Both the position numbers and the translations under genes were made by a program. Positions 11,075 to 22,674 of a stretch of 64,000 nt of DNA are shown here, piece by piece. The notes beneath the pieces were generated by a model. It saw nothing but the letters and a program-made list of their open reading frames with translations. It was not told where the DNA came from and ran no database searches. This DNA comes from Diploscapter coronatus (Eukaryota; Nematoda; Chromadorea; Rhabditida; Rhabditidae): assembly GCA_964036155.1 (NCBI GenBank), contig OZ038422.1:83661201-83725200 (forward strand), given 5' to 3'. The first letter of the stretch is position 1, and the number at the start of each line of letters is the position of its first letter.

Positions 11075-14000
11075 TCAACATCTATACGTTTCCATTAGGG
11101 GCTGCATTTTCACGAGACGGCGCATGTCAAATTTTCTCTGGAAAATTTAATTTTAGAGTTTCAGAAACTTCAAGAAATCTATCATTTTCACCAACGAATT
11201 CTTCGAAGAATTGGAAATTTCCAAAAAGAATAATAATTTACAAATTTTACCGAAAATATGCTTAGAAATAAATTTTGAAGAAATATGAAAATTTGTTGAA
11301 ATCTTCCAAAAATCCTACCAAATTGATATTGATGTAAGCGCCATCGAGAATCTTCTCAGCATATCCCCTGGCAGCGGCGATCGAGTGCATGGCGCTCCGA
11401 CTGCCGAAGCCACACATCATGTGCACATTCGTGTAAGTCGGATGAGGGCCTAAAGTGTTCACGAACAATCTTTCTTTCTAAAGAATATGACATTCTTCAA
11501 CATTTTAGATTTGAAAAAATCAAAAATTTGATATATAAAAATGCATGCGTGGTTTGGGAGTTGACAAAAAATAATAAAAAAGAACTTCAGCATACCAATA
11601 ATCGGAGCAGTGTCAAATGTGTTGAAATCCTCATAGCCCGCATAGGCGGACTTGATTTGAGCCGATTCGAATGAAGGCACTCGTTTTACCTGAAAGGAGT
11701 TGTCGAAAATAGGAATAATTTCAAAAGTCGAAATTCTCACCAGAACGGGGAAGATTTTCTCGGTGAATTCCGTGTAGTCGATGGACATGTCTTTGTGGTC
11801 TATTTTCGCATCTTCATCCTGAAACAACGTTGCCTTTAAAAATGCTTGTCAAATTATCACGAAAATAGAAATTTTGTCAAAATCTCTGAATAACAACCCA
11901 ACATGATCGAAATTTCATATCTATCATCGATGATAATTTGCATACCGGAGTAGGAATCCTGCTGATGAGATACGTATTTCCAATATTCATCTGAGTGCAC
12001 CTGAGACCACATTCGTCGAAGAGAACAGGCATGTCGGGAGGCACGTCGGGGGCGAACACCACGAACACTTGCCTTTTACGGGGCTCGATCGGCACTGGCA
12101 CTGCCAGAATGCCATCTCCTTTTCCTGCAATTGTTTTCTTCCTTTTAAAATAAAGATTTCTAGAGTCGCGGCATACTTTTGGGGAAGCTCAACTTGGAAT
12201 TTATCTTTCTTTGATTTGTTCAGCGCAATGAAAATACGCATCAAAGCATCAAGAGCCTCGTATAATTTGCAATTTCCCGACGAGTCGACTCGAGGCTCAG
12301 GCTTTCTAGAATTTTCTCGAACTCTCACCAATTCCACATTTCTCAGCAACCTGACCAGCCCAGGGACCTGCGGCATTGACGATCAAATGCGAGCGAATGA
12401 GACGGGGAGATGCAGCCGACATTTGGGGGCGAACCTGAAAATGAGTTTACCAAAATAATATATACATTTGTTTCTTAGTTTAAATAGTCGTGCACTTTGT
12501 AAAAAGTCTAAAATACGAAATGTGTCCTACCGTAACTCCGATGACCCGAGTAGGCAGCTCCTTCTCCCATCTGTTGCCGTCCTCTTCCATCACATTTTGA
12601 TCTGGACGACGGTTGAATTCGAAGCCCTCTACTTCTCCTTTTATGTACTTAAAATGGAAGATTCAATTTTAATTAATTGTCAAAAAATAAATGTCGCAAA
12701 AGTTTCAGAAACTGAATCCAACTTTTCAACCTTCTACCATATAGCTAATAAATTTCATGGAAAATGTGAGTGTACAATTTGAAGGTGGATAATGGGTAAG
12801 CAAGAAAGATTGCATGACTTTCCAGAAAAGGAAAACTATGAAAAGAATTTACATGAACTCCCAAAGTAATGTTCTTCTCTCTGATGGCAGCGAGCACTTG
12901 CCAGGTGTCGATGACGCCCTCGTTCTCGATGCCCAAACTACCCATCAATACGTCAGAAAAGTCCATGAATGGGTAGCGCTCTGACAGTTGCTCCGCCGAC
13001 AGAATCGTCACTCGGGCGCCTTTCTCTCTAAAAATACAAACTTTATTTATCCATTCAACCTAATATGAAAGTTATGGATGATGAAGTAAGATTAAATCGA
13101 CCTTTGAAAATAGCGAAATATTGGATAGTTTTTGTCTGACCAAAACTCTGATTCAGACTTTTTCAGAATAGAAATTCAGTCAGATCCTAATAATTTTTGA
13201 AAGAAATGACTAACACTTGTCGTTTCCAATTGTCCTGCAGCATTTTTTTCTGCTCTTCTGTAGTTGCCAAATGCAGATAGCTTTTCGGCAGGAAATGAGT
13301 GTCGGGAGGTTGACTGTCTAAAAATTCCCAAATCCTCGTAATTCAAATGAATGAAATGTGTGAACTGACCGAGCACTTGGAGATGGATTCCTGTGTGCCG
13401 AAGGAATTCGGCAGTGAAGAGGCTCATTTCGATGTGCTCGTCGATCGAGAATTGGGCCGTCACTGCACCTGTCGACAGCATCGTTGTGCCTCAAATTTCC
13501 AACCAATAGGAGAATTTCTAATGGAGCTTGAAAAACTGGTCAAAATTAAAGTCGTGATTTTTAAAATAAAATTTTGAAGCACTGCTCATCAGTTTCATCG
13601 TTGGCCTTTAATCAAGTTTATCGAGAGAAATGAAAGTTTAGTTTAGAAGTAGAGAAAAGTTTAGAATAAGTTGATTTTCATCTAACAATTTGAGATTATC
13701 TTCCGGCTTCCCAAAACTCGACCTGCAAAAACCCGCAAATCGACCCACAGAAGTCATAGTGTGTCATATTGAGAGACTAAAGGAGCATGTCTTCTTTACT
13801 TCTCTTGAAAAGACCCGCTATTTTCTGCGGGTTTTTTGCAGGTCTGCGTTTTGAGAAGTCCGACTACCTTCCATGAAATTGTCGTTGTTCTCGATGACGA
13901 CCACCTTGAAGTCCTCGTCTCTGAAACGCTGCTTGATCCAGTAGGCAGTCGATGAACCTGAAATCGAAACGTTCGGGAGAAGATGAAAATGAAAATAAAA

Positions 14001-14465
14001 ATACCCGCGAGTCCTCCCCCAATGATGGTAATTTCCGCTCTGTGCGGCCACATTTCGTGATCCATGGGAGCGTATTTCATGTGGGCTACGGGGTGTCTCT
14101 TCCTCCAGGCGTCTTTTCTTGCCTCAAAATTTCATTTTTCTTTTCTTCGAGACACTTCAGAAGAAGCAAAAATCGTATTTTTCTTCAAGACATTCAAAAA
14201 TTCTTGATATTCGTCAATTTTCTGACTTTTTCAATAGGTCATCTTTTTAGTTCAGAACCCTGACCTCATAATATCTTCTCCTCCACCGTCTCCAGTCGTA
14301 AGTGAGTCCATGCCAGGTTCTACCCAAAATGTCCTCCCCGGGCTCGAAGTGCCTTTCGTTCTCGAACTTCTGCCAAGAGCAACAGGTGGTCGTGTGCAAC
14401 GAGGCAGTGGGCATACAGGCTCGCAGTGTGCGAGTCGCCCCGGCCAGGAGGTGGCGTGACGCCAT
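11075..14465 (-). CDS. foxred1: FOXRED1-like mitochondrial FAD-dependent oxidoreductase
   Basis: FAD-dependent oxidoreductase of the DAO superfamily; human FOXRED1 is a mitochondrial complex I assembly factor. Thirteen exons join in phase, among them 14465-14265, 14122-14005, 13957-13868, 13489-13370, 13317-13217, 13027-12853, 12647-12531, 12434-12329, 12124-11946, 11818-11741, 11689-11596, 11449-11319 and 11137-11075. The N-terminus (MASRHLLAGATRTLRAC) is a likely mitochondrial presequence. The dinucleotide-binding motif AEITIIGGGLAGSSTAYW is formed across an intron. Further family marks are GSLGIENEGVIDTWQV, HLIVNAAGPWAGQVAEKCGI, EPRKRQVFVV, SAYAGYEDFNTFDTAPIIG and MCGFGSRSAMHSIAAARG. The start is chosen because TCAAATTCAG directly precedes the ATG. 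Several acceptors are unusual (GAG or AAG instead of CAG). Confidence 0.92.
13707..13858. repeat. Foldback element, family B2 (FOXRED1 intron)
   Basis: The arms CTTCCCAAAACTCGACCTGC and GCAGGTCTGCGTTTTGAGAAG pair imperfectly, and a further inner stem is formed by CCCGCAAATCGACCC and GCGGGTTTTTTGC. The loop includes ATTGAGAGACTAAAGG, related to the loops at 20306 and 60782. The element ends about 10 bp from the donor site of the FOXRED1 exon ending at 13868. Confidence 0.6.
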
Positions 14466-14675
14466 CTGAATTTGAGAAAATCATGAAAAATCGAAAAAAA
14501 AAACTCGAGAAATTCAAACGATATGCGGGGAAAGTTGATTTTGACAACAACAACAACTGTCTGTATTATTGCGGCGTAAGAGTCGTGTAATGCAAATTCC
14601 AGTTTGGGCGAGGATCGACTGACTGACTGACAGACATTTTTTCGCGTATTTTCGAGGATTTGCCGGATTTTGACG
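14466..14675. promoter_or_regulatory. Divergent promoter between FOXRED1 and the SOSS-B gene
   Basis: The two start codons lie only 210 bp apart and point away from each other, so both promoters must sit here or within 5' exons. A TCAAATTCAG acceptor abuts the FOXRED1 ATG; no such acceptor was seen before the SOSS-B ATG. A CTGACTGACTGACAGACA repeat lies at 14618-14635. No TATA box was identified. Confidence 0.6.
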
Positions 14676-16322
14676 ATGTCCGGCCACCCGTCGTACTCCG
14701 AACAGCCATACACGAAAATCGGGCAGCTGCAGCCCGACATGCACGGCGTCAACGTGGCTGCCATCGTCATTGATAAGGGTGCGAATGAGGGAAATGAACA
14801 TTTTGGAAAACTAAATTATCGATTTTGGGAAACTCGGGATGAATAGCTTCTAGATTGGCTCCGAAAACTTTTCGAAAGAAAATATTCGAGAGAATCTCTT
14901 ATAAATCCGAGAACTTGTTCTGGAAGATCTTTTGAAATTTGAATTTACGAAAATGGAGATTTTTGAGGATTTTTTGGAGAAAATTTGAAGAAAGTGTTCG
15001 CGCATATCGGTCAGGTTAGGTCGGCGAATCTTTCTGGGAGATTTCGTTCTGGAATTCCATTAGTTGGACGTCGCTCCAGCGAGAATTGCAATTTCCCGTT
15101 CAGAGCGATCGAAACTTAACCAACCACCTTGTGCTTGAACGATCGAGATCTCCTTGGAAATGATCGTTGCGCCAGTCTGCCGATCTGCCAATCAAATGAT
15201 CGCTGATCAAACTACGGATCAGAATCCTGTCATAATTGATTTCTCTGCAGGATTCCTAAAGACGTTGCGGAACGGAGACACTCTGCTGATCTACCGAATT
15301 GCGGACCCGACGGGCTGCATCTGCATGACGATCATGAATCCCGAGGCTCCCGACCTGTTTCTACCCAGCGACATCGTCAAGTTGAGGGGAGGGTTCACCA
15401 AAATTAACAAGGTATTCAAAATACTTTTAACTTTTAGTTATACATCATATTTCTAACGTTTTTCTAGTGGAGTTTTATGAGTGCGACTCGTTGAGCCTTG
15501 CTCCTGATAGGCTATTGAAGAACCCCATAATTGCCATATTTTGGATTCACAAAAATAGGATATTTTTCCTTTCGAAATTCCGAAACTTTGAAATTTGTAT
15601 CAAAATGATTTCATTCCAGGGAGGTCTGACTTTGGGAGTCGGGAAAAACGGCGACGTAGTGAAGTGCAACGAGTTCTTCATGCTCTTCTCGGAGCAGCCG
15701 AATCTGAGCGATTACAACTACAATCCGGAGTGGGCTGCCAAGGAACGACAGAAGAAGGGAGAAGCACCTGACGTGCAGAACGAGGTTTCATATTAGATGA
15801 TTAGTTTTCTTTGTTTGCGCAACTCTTATCATTTTCGGATCATTACCACCACCGTTCGAGGATAAGTTATGAGACCATGTTAGGAAGAAAAATGCGAAAA
15901 AGATATTTCAGTCATTACGCCAATTTCGAATTATTTTTCCGAGTCTATCATCATCGTTGCGAATTCGTATTCGTGCATTCTTCTCAACAAAGATTGCTAT
16001 GACTAGCTTTATTCTATTTCAGACCCGGCCACCAGAAGGCGGCGGTCCACCGATGAGCAACTCTGCGCCAAGTCGAGGCGGCCATCATCCGAAATCGCGC
16101 GGTGGCGGCCCCACATCCGCTTCCTCGGCCTCGCACCGCCTGCCCCCTGCAGCGAGTTCCGCCCCTCCTTCAGGAGCCCATCCCTCCCGTCCCAGACACG
16201 CACACGCCTCGTCCTCGTCCTCGTCTGCACCGCAACATTCGGGGTCTTCCTCTTCATCTGCAACGAATTCGGCAGCAAACGGCAGTCATGAAAACAACGG
16301 AAGAAGACCTTTGAATGGGTAA
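14676..16322 (+). CDS. SOSS complex subunit B (hSSB1/NABP2-like) ssDNA-binding protein
   Basis: OB-fold single-strand DNA-binding protein of the SOSS-B family, which senses DNA damage and binds ssDNA in the nucleus as part of the SOSS complex. Four exons: 14676-14778, 15251-15411, 15620-15784, 16023-16322, in matching phases. The OB fold runs through QPDMHGVNVAAIVIDKG, TLRNGDTLLIYRIADPTGCI, LFLPSDIVKLRGG, GGLTLGVGKNGDVVKCNEFF and MLFSEQPNLSDYNYNPEW; the FSE.PN...NPE block is diagnostic for the family. The C-terminal about 100 residues are Gly/Pro/Ser-rich and disordered, as in human NABP1/2. The final codons end NG then TAA at 16320-16322; the same site also reads as a possible GT donor, so a further small exon cannot be excluded. 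It is head-to-head with FOXRED1. Confidence 0.88.
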
Positions 16323-17607
16323 GAAAAGGAAGATAGTAACGTTTTTCCTCATTTTTTACTCGTGAAATTGCTTTTATTAGAAGATATTAAAAATAGTGAT
16401 ATTCCATGAAGAAAGTATCAGATTTTAAAAGAAATTTTCACACTTTTTGGCATATATTTCAGTGCTTTTCTATTCAGGAAATTGGCTAATTTGTTGCTTT
16501 CGAAAATTGAAGAAACAAGGGCAACTTGGAAGCCACAAGACCACGAGACATTGAGAAATAGCGTGGAAAAAGAAAGTCTATCATCCCATACCCTACTCTA
16601 GCTTCCTAGACTATTTCTTCTATGCTTCGTGTCTCGTGGTCTCGCGGTTTCCAAATAGTCGAAACAAGTTAGAGAATTATTGATTGTTCAGATCTTCTGG
16701 AGCGAGCACGATTTTGGACCGACTGATTAGTTGAATTGAATAGGTAGCAGAATAGCAGAACAGAAGCAATTCGTGCAAATCAAAAGTCAAATCTGTGTGA
16801 ACATTTTTTAAAAAAGCGATCTCAGAAATCCTAAAACTTTGCGTAATGGCATATCTAGGCACATACACAATAGTATTAAAATTTTAACAAAATCTGGAAT
16901 TCAAAATTATCTTCTTCATTCTATTTTAGTTTTTATTAATTTATTTTCCAGATTTCACTTTTTCCCTAAACACGGATATTCTTTAATTATTTTATTCTAC
17001 ATATTTTGCAAAATAACATATTTGGGGATAGACAGTTGAGAAAGTATCGTTGCAGATTTCAATTTTTAATTTTCGATTTCAAATATCAACTGATTCAGAT
17101 TGAGAACCCGCTCAGTAAATTTGTCATTCAAACTATATCATCGAATTTCGAATTCGAATCTAAAATAGAGTTCAGAGTTACGTTTGGTCACTAAAATAGC
17201 GGATAGATATTTTAAAAATAAAGAAAAGTGATATTATTGTTCATTTTAGTCGAAAAACAGCTCTAAATTGAAAATAGACAAGATTCATTTCAATGGCTGA
17301 GATTTTTCAACATTAACAGTATCTTCTACAAAATAAAAAAATCGGAAACTATTAAAATATCATTGCGTTAAATATGCATTTCACAAAATATGAAGTAGAT
17401 GAAAACTCGGAACTCAACTCAAGTCTAAACCAATCTAACGAATGAGGTCACTGAACGTTTCACGAAAATATTGACTGAAAATGGGTTTATGGCAAGAGAT
17501 GGAGAAAATTATCGTTGCTTAAAGTCGAAATGATTAGTCGTCTAAAACTAGTTATGATATGCTAAATATTGGTCATCTATATGAAATAGAAAATCTGAGG
17601 TTTAAGT
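16323..17607. other. AT-rich intergenic region between convergent genes
   Basis: This stretch separates the 3' ends of the SOSS-B and nuclear receptor genes, which converge. Apart from the foldback element at 16525-16654 I see only AT-rich DNA with short random ORFs. It should hold both 3' UTRs. Confidence 0.5.
16525..16654. repeat. Foldback element downstream of SOSS-B
   Basis: The left arm TTGGAAGCCACAAGACCACG and the right arm CGTGGTCTCGCGGTTTCCAA are near-complementary, with ACCACGAGACA against TGTCTCGTGGT perfect. The loop carries GAGAAATAGCGTGG and CTAGACTATTTCTTC, weakly resembling family A loops. Confidence 0.6.
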
Positions 17608-20600
17608 TTAAACGCCCCTTAGCAAATCGTCCATGAAGGAGTCCCACTCTTGCATTTTTCCGAAAGTCGGAATCAATTTGACTGTTTCATAGAGAATGCT
17701 CACGTGCTTCTAAAATCGAAAATTTTAATTTGCGAAGAAAGATATTTTTAAATTTCCGGATCTTGTCGTTTGCCATTATAATTTGCGTTCAAATTATAAA
17801 TTTTCAGAAAACTCTAGAAGAGTTTATTACCGTGAAAGAGGGCAGAAGCAAAAGCATATTCCCAATGCGATTTTCGATGTTCGTGATTTCCTCAACCTCG
17901 AAATACTTGTGCAGTTCTTGTACGGCCACGTTTGAGGCCTAAAAATGTCATTTAAAAAAGAACCAGATTTCGAAATTTCGTACTTCTTGACTGATTGTCA
18001 GAGCATTGTGGGTCAAACCAACGTCACCGGGGTTCCAGAACATTATGCCTAAATTATCCTTTGTCTTCTTTTACTATGACAGAAGAGCATTTTTGTATCT
18101 CTTTAGAGAAATTTAAAGACAACGTTTATCTCAACCATTTTCCAATAATTTTCTCACTCAGAAAGAGTAATTTGATAGATTGGCTCTAGAAGATATCTAT
18201 GAATTTTAAAATTCAGAATTTCGAAATTTTTCCAGTCACAAAATCTCCCTTACATCTGAGCGCCATCATCTCCCCGATTGTCAATCGCATTTCCGTAATC
18301 GGGATGATCAATTCGCTAATGAGTTCCTGCGATTCGCAGCCAAACATCCTGTAAATACATTTGATCACGTCACAACTATGAATTCGATAATTGAATTATC
18401 ACAAACAGGACTTGTTTCGATGGTCAATTACAATCTAACGTTGAAAGGTCAATTCTGAGAGTGAGAAAGACTGTTGAATTGTTGCAATGATATGGCCTAA
18501 ATCCCGTGATGTTTCGCAACTTCTACAGATGCCTTCCTATTACTCACTTTTCATAAGTTCGATTTCAAAATGCTATAAATTGGACCTCTCCTGTATTATA
18601 CACCGCCCCGGAACACTGACACTGTCTGTAAAAGACACCGGCTCTTTTTCTTATTTTTCCCACTTTGCCTGCACTCTCTCGCCCTAAAATCCGGTGTCCA
18701 ATACAAACGATGTCGGTGTACCGGCGATATAATACAGCAATCCTATAACTTGGTTTTGTCCATTTTGTGTCATATCTGACTGATAAATTAAATTCAAAAA
18801 TTGACTTACAACATATAAACCCTTCGTTCATCAATGAGCAGTGCTGAGGAGGCAGGCGGTGGATGACCAGGGATGATGTAATTGTTGTTGACCAGCACAT
18901 ATCTGTCGGTATACCCCATTTCCACTGTATGGAAGACGTTGTCCAACAGAATGTATCGCAGAGCGAATGCTCGGAGGAGTTTGGTCTAAAATTCTCGCAT
19001 ATTTACTTCAGTTTTTTTTTTTAATATCTTCATGAAAATCTTGACGACTATTCTTCCCTATCTCTGTCAGAAGCAACTCGTAAATGTTGTGACGTCGTGA
19101 AGACTCGAGCTATCTTTTCTCACACTATTTCGCCCTACTTTCCCTACCTCTAACTATAATGCACGACTTCATGACATTTACGAATTGCCATCACACCAAG
19201 TTATGTTTTGTCCAAAAATGTCTTTTATCATTGATAATAAAGAATCGAACTTTATCCATAGGATCATGAAGTTGTCTGAACTCTGGCAATCTCTCGGCCC
19301 ACTCGAACATCAAAACCATTTGCACTTGAAACAGTCTAGAATAATCATCCGCAGTAGCGATGTTTCGAAGGGCAGTGTCCTGAAATTAAATGTGTTTTCT
19401 TAAATTTTATTAACTCGGGTTTTTTTTGCTTTTAGATATTCTAATTTCAAGCTTGATATTTATCATTGACGCTCCGGTGACAAAACCGGATTTTCTTATG
19501 ACGATACGTTATCTTTACCCCTATTACATATCTCGGCAGATTTGATAGCAGAAAATTCGTATTCGAAAGAATTTTGTAATGATGATCAACGAAAAAGCAA
19601 GCCAAATGACTTTGATATCTTATCTGGTAGACGGATCAAGAGAATCTTTCAAGTACTCGAAACAGTTGGATTTCTGAGAATACACTGAAAACCGGATGAA
19701 TTTTCTGTGACTTTGAAATATATTTAGAAAAAGGGGTAAGATTGTCTATAGTCTGATTCATATCTTCAAAAATGCATTTCATCGGATTGGACGATAATCT
19801 GCTGATGTTTATAAAAAGGAAAATATAAGAAAAATTTTCTTTCAATCAACTAATTTTGAAAAGTTATCGTTAATTGGAGAGAAAGTCTATATTCACATGC
19901 AGCAATTAGAAATCGACTTTGGAGCGAAGTCGTGAGTCGCGTAGAAGAGAAACGGGAGATGAACAGTGTAATTTTTGAATATCGACGTTCTCTCGAATCA
20001 ATAATAGAAAAGACATCAGACTCACACAATCATCGCTGAGAATTTCCTCGAGCGAATTGCAGAGCATTGCGCGTCTGCGTCTCTTCTGCTCTGCGAAATC
20101 GTAGCACATCTTGGAAATGAGACTGGAATTTGGCGGAGGAGATGGGGAAATCGCTGGCAGGAACATTTCCTGAAAAATATTTCTTTCAACAAAAAATTAG
20201 CATAAATGAATGTTCGTCTTGCTTATTTTTACTCATTTGGAAAGTTCTATCCTTTTTTCGGAGAAGGCACTTTTTAGGTGTGCGCGAATTTCGATTTTTA
20301 CAGGCGAACTTGGGAAATTTCGAACCGCGATCAATCGCATGAAAAGAGTCAGTATGTCTTATCGAGAGACGGAAAGAAGGCATGCTCTTTTTCCCTCTTG
20401 ATTAGCCATGCCATCTCGTTTCATATGGTTAACCGCGGTTCGAAGTTGGCCAATTCTGCTTACAAGGTTTCTATCATTCTAATTTCGATATCGATATTTT
20501 CAGCATTCAAATTTTGCATATCCATGGGTGGTGGTAAAAGTTGAGCGAACTTTCCAAACAAGTCCAGAAATAGTTTCTCCAAACCCAATTAGGCCATGCT

Positions 20601-22674
20601 TTTCTACAGCTTATTTTCGAGCGCAATAGATTCAGTGATAGATATTTCTGCGTGTCATTAGTGAATTGTGAGTTAACATAAACCTTGAAATTTGGCTTTG
20701 CCTTAACTAAGTCCCCAGACAGAAGAGTGACAATTGACATAGAAATTAGAAGTCGGGGTTAATTTCGGCTTTGACTCAAATAATTATAAAACAGAACAAA
20801 CCCCCAAATCTTCTCTGACATCCTTACGCCTTTTGAACTGGAGCAGAATTATGAATTTTCGTAGTTTTAGAAGAAAAGCTTACCGTAGTTAGCTGATTTG
20901 AGATCGGAGTAAACGCAGAGGGCTGTGATGCGTTTAGTGGTGACTGAAAACGATAGCTTAAACATCGTCATTTTTCTGACTGATTGAATCTTCCAAGCAT
21001 AAGAAGAATATTGTTCATCTCTGGCGAAGTGAACACTCGATTGAAAATCCGCCAAAAGTTGTAAGAGTTAGCTTACATTGAAAAGTGGCGCAATATGTGT
21101 GATTAATCGTAAAATTCGCTCATTATTCAACTTGTACTCACTAACTCTGCAAACTCACGGGACATCCATCGAGTTTGCTGTCGGAGTTAGGACTTTTTCA
21201 ATATTTTGCAACCGCACCGCAGATTACTTCAAATTGTTACAACTGTAACTGCGGGTATCGTTGAAAAATACCAAGTTATTCGTTCCATTATTCACTCTAC
21301 CTTCACCCTTTTTAGTCCTTATCCTCTTTCTTGAAAAATAATATATTGAGGAAGAATAAGAAGATAAATAGAACAAAAAGATGAGGGCGAATAATACAAC
21401 AAACTCAAATGATATCTCGTGAGTTTGCAGAGCTAATGAATACAAGTTGAATAATAAGCAAGTTTGACGACTAATCGTACATATGGCATTACTTTTCAAT
21501 GTAAGCTAATTTTTATAACTTTTGGGGGATTTTCAATCGAGTGTTCACTTCGCCAGAGATGAACAATACATGTTGCTTCAAATGTAATTTCCATTTTTTA
21601 ATGAAGACTTTGGAGAAAGATATTTTAGACCTTGAACAAAAATTTGCCCTACCCCACTTTCTCTTTCATAGTCATGAGAATTCTTTCCACAGGAAACCAC
21701 GGCAGCTTGTCCTTCTCTCTTCGGCTGTACTGCCTTCCTGTCCATCCCAACTGCAAAGCATTTCGCCAAGCGGCAGGCTCTGCATGCACAACGGGCATTT
21801 TTGTCCACCTAAAAGAAGATGTTTTTTTAAACATGCTTAACATCAAAACGGTAAGAAAAAAATATTCTAATAGAAAGGATTTTTGGAGTTTCAATTCAAG
21901 AAAATCTAAACAAATTCCGATTACAATTTCTATGGGCGCGTTCATACTAAGAAAACGGAAAAGCGAAAATCTTTGTCTCTTTCATGATGACCAAGGAAAA
22001 CTAAATAAATTGAGTATAGGTTTTCTACCTGACATCTGCCGCCTCGTCTGCATATAAATTGCATATTGAATGTGATCGCTCGGCGGAAAAATGCATTACA
22101 GCCTCGGCAGGAACGGACACCTGCAATGAAAACAATTGGTCTAAGGAAAAAGGACATTTATCTTTTCATTTTTTATTTTGCCACAATTCAATGTAATTCA
22201 TCGAATTGTAGTTTGAAGAAAACCAAATTCTGTTCTTGGAACTCCGAAATCTCGATATGAACTGCCAAAAAGCATCAAAACAAGCTTTATTTTTCGATGT
22301 TTGGTTCTCGAGACAAAATGAATGAATGAATGAACGATTATACTAGATACATAATTGACCGGAAGTTTTCATTTCTAACGTAATCAAATGTCAAAAATGA
22401 TGCATACCGTAATGGAAACCGTCTGCTGCGTCACCTGAAAATCATAGATTAATGTTTCACTTCATAGTTTTTCATGAATCCAGTAAACAAAATAATTACT
22501 TCCTTCCTTCCTCCAGAAACGAGTTTTCTTCGACTTTTGTCGGTAAATTGAATAATTAGACGTCATAAGAGCTGACTCACCACAAACCACACAGCTTTCC
22601 GTGTTCGCGAGGACTCCTGCGGGTGGCGTTGGACTCCGCGACAAGGAATTCCCCTCTTCCATTCCCACTGTCAT
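17608..22674 (-). CDS. Nuclear hormone receptor (C4 DNA-binding domain plus LBD)
   Basis: Ligand-type nuclear receptor transcription factor. The DNA-binding domain is spread over four exons: ESCVVCG (to about 22581), GDAADGFHYG (22404-22434), VRSCRGCNAFFRRAI and CRRGGRCQ (about 22121-22031), then VDKNARCACRACRLAKCFAV (from about 21808), giving both C4 zinc fingers. The P-box helix reads CRGCNAFFRR, unlike CEGCKGFFRR of classic receptors but common in nematode NHR expansions. A hinge exon ends ILSDDC (about 20166-20026). The ligand-binding domain exons include MVLMFEWAERLPEFRQLHDP, FALRYILLDNVFHT, ITEMRLTIGEMMAL, IMFWNPGDVGLT and KMQEWDSFMDDLL with stop at 17608-17610; the IMFWNPGDVGL block resembles HNF4-type LBDs. 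ATG 22674 is chosen because upstream frame continuation lacks ATG. Exons between 21650 and 20166 are uncertain because a large inverted-repeat element sits there. Confidence 0.87.
18604..18726. repeat. Foldback element in NHR intron
   Basis: The left half CGCCCCGGAACACTGACACT and the inverted right half CGCCGGTACACCGACATCGT pair imperfectly, and AGACACCGG / CCGGTGTC closes an inner stem around GCTCTTTTTCTTATTTTTCC. Non-coding. Confidence 0.55.
19073..19188. repeat. Foldback element, family A (NHR intron)
   Basis: The arms GCAACTCGTAAATGTTGTGAC and, inverted, GCAATTCGTAAATGTCATGA flank a loop reading CTATCTTTTCTCACACTATT then CCCTACTTTCCCTACCTC, which matches the loops at 9605 and 59086. Confidence 0.65.
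20306..20453. repeat. Foldback element, family B1 (NHR intron)
   Basis: Arms CTTGGGAAATTTCGAACCGCG and, in reverse, CGCGGTTCGAAGTTGGCCAA, with a loop containing ATCGAGAGACGGAAAGAAGG and GCTCTTTTTCCCTC. A near-identical copy lies at 60782-60934 in the intron of another gene, so this is an interspersed element. Confidence 0.75.
21009..21568. mobile_element. Transposon-like element with 79-bp inverted arms
   Basis: Positions 21009-21087 (TATTGTTCATCTCTGGCGAA...) are repeated in reverse complement at 21490-21568 with only a handful of mismatches. About 400 bp of AT-rich DNA without transposase similarity lies between. It sits in the intron that separates the NHR DNA-binding and hinge exons. Likely a non-autonomous inverted-repeat transposon. 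Confidence 0.7.
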
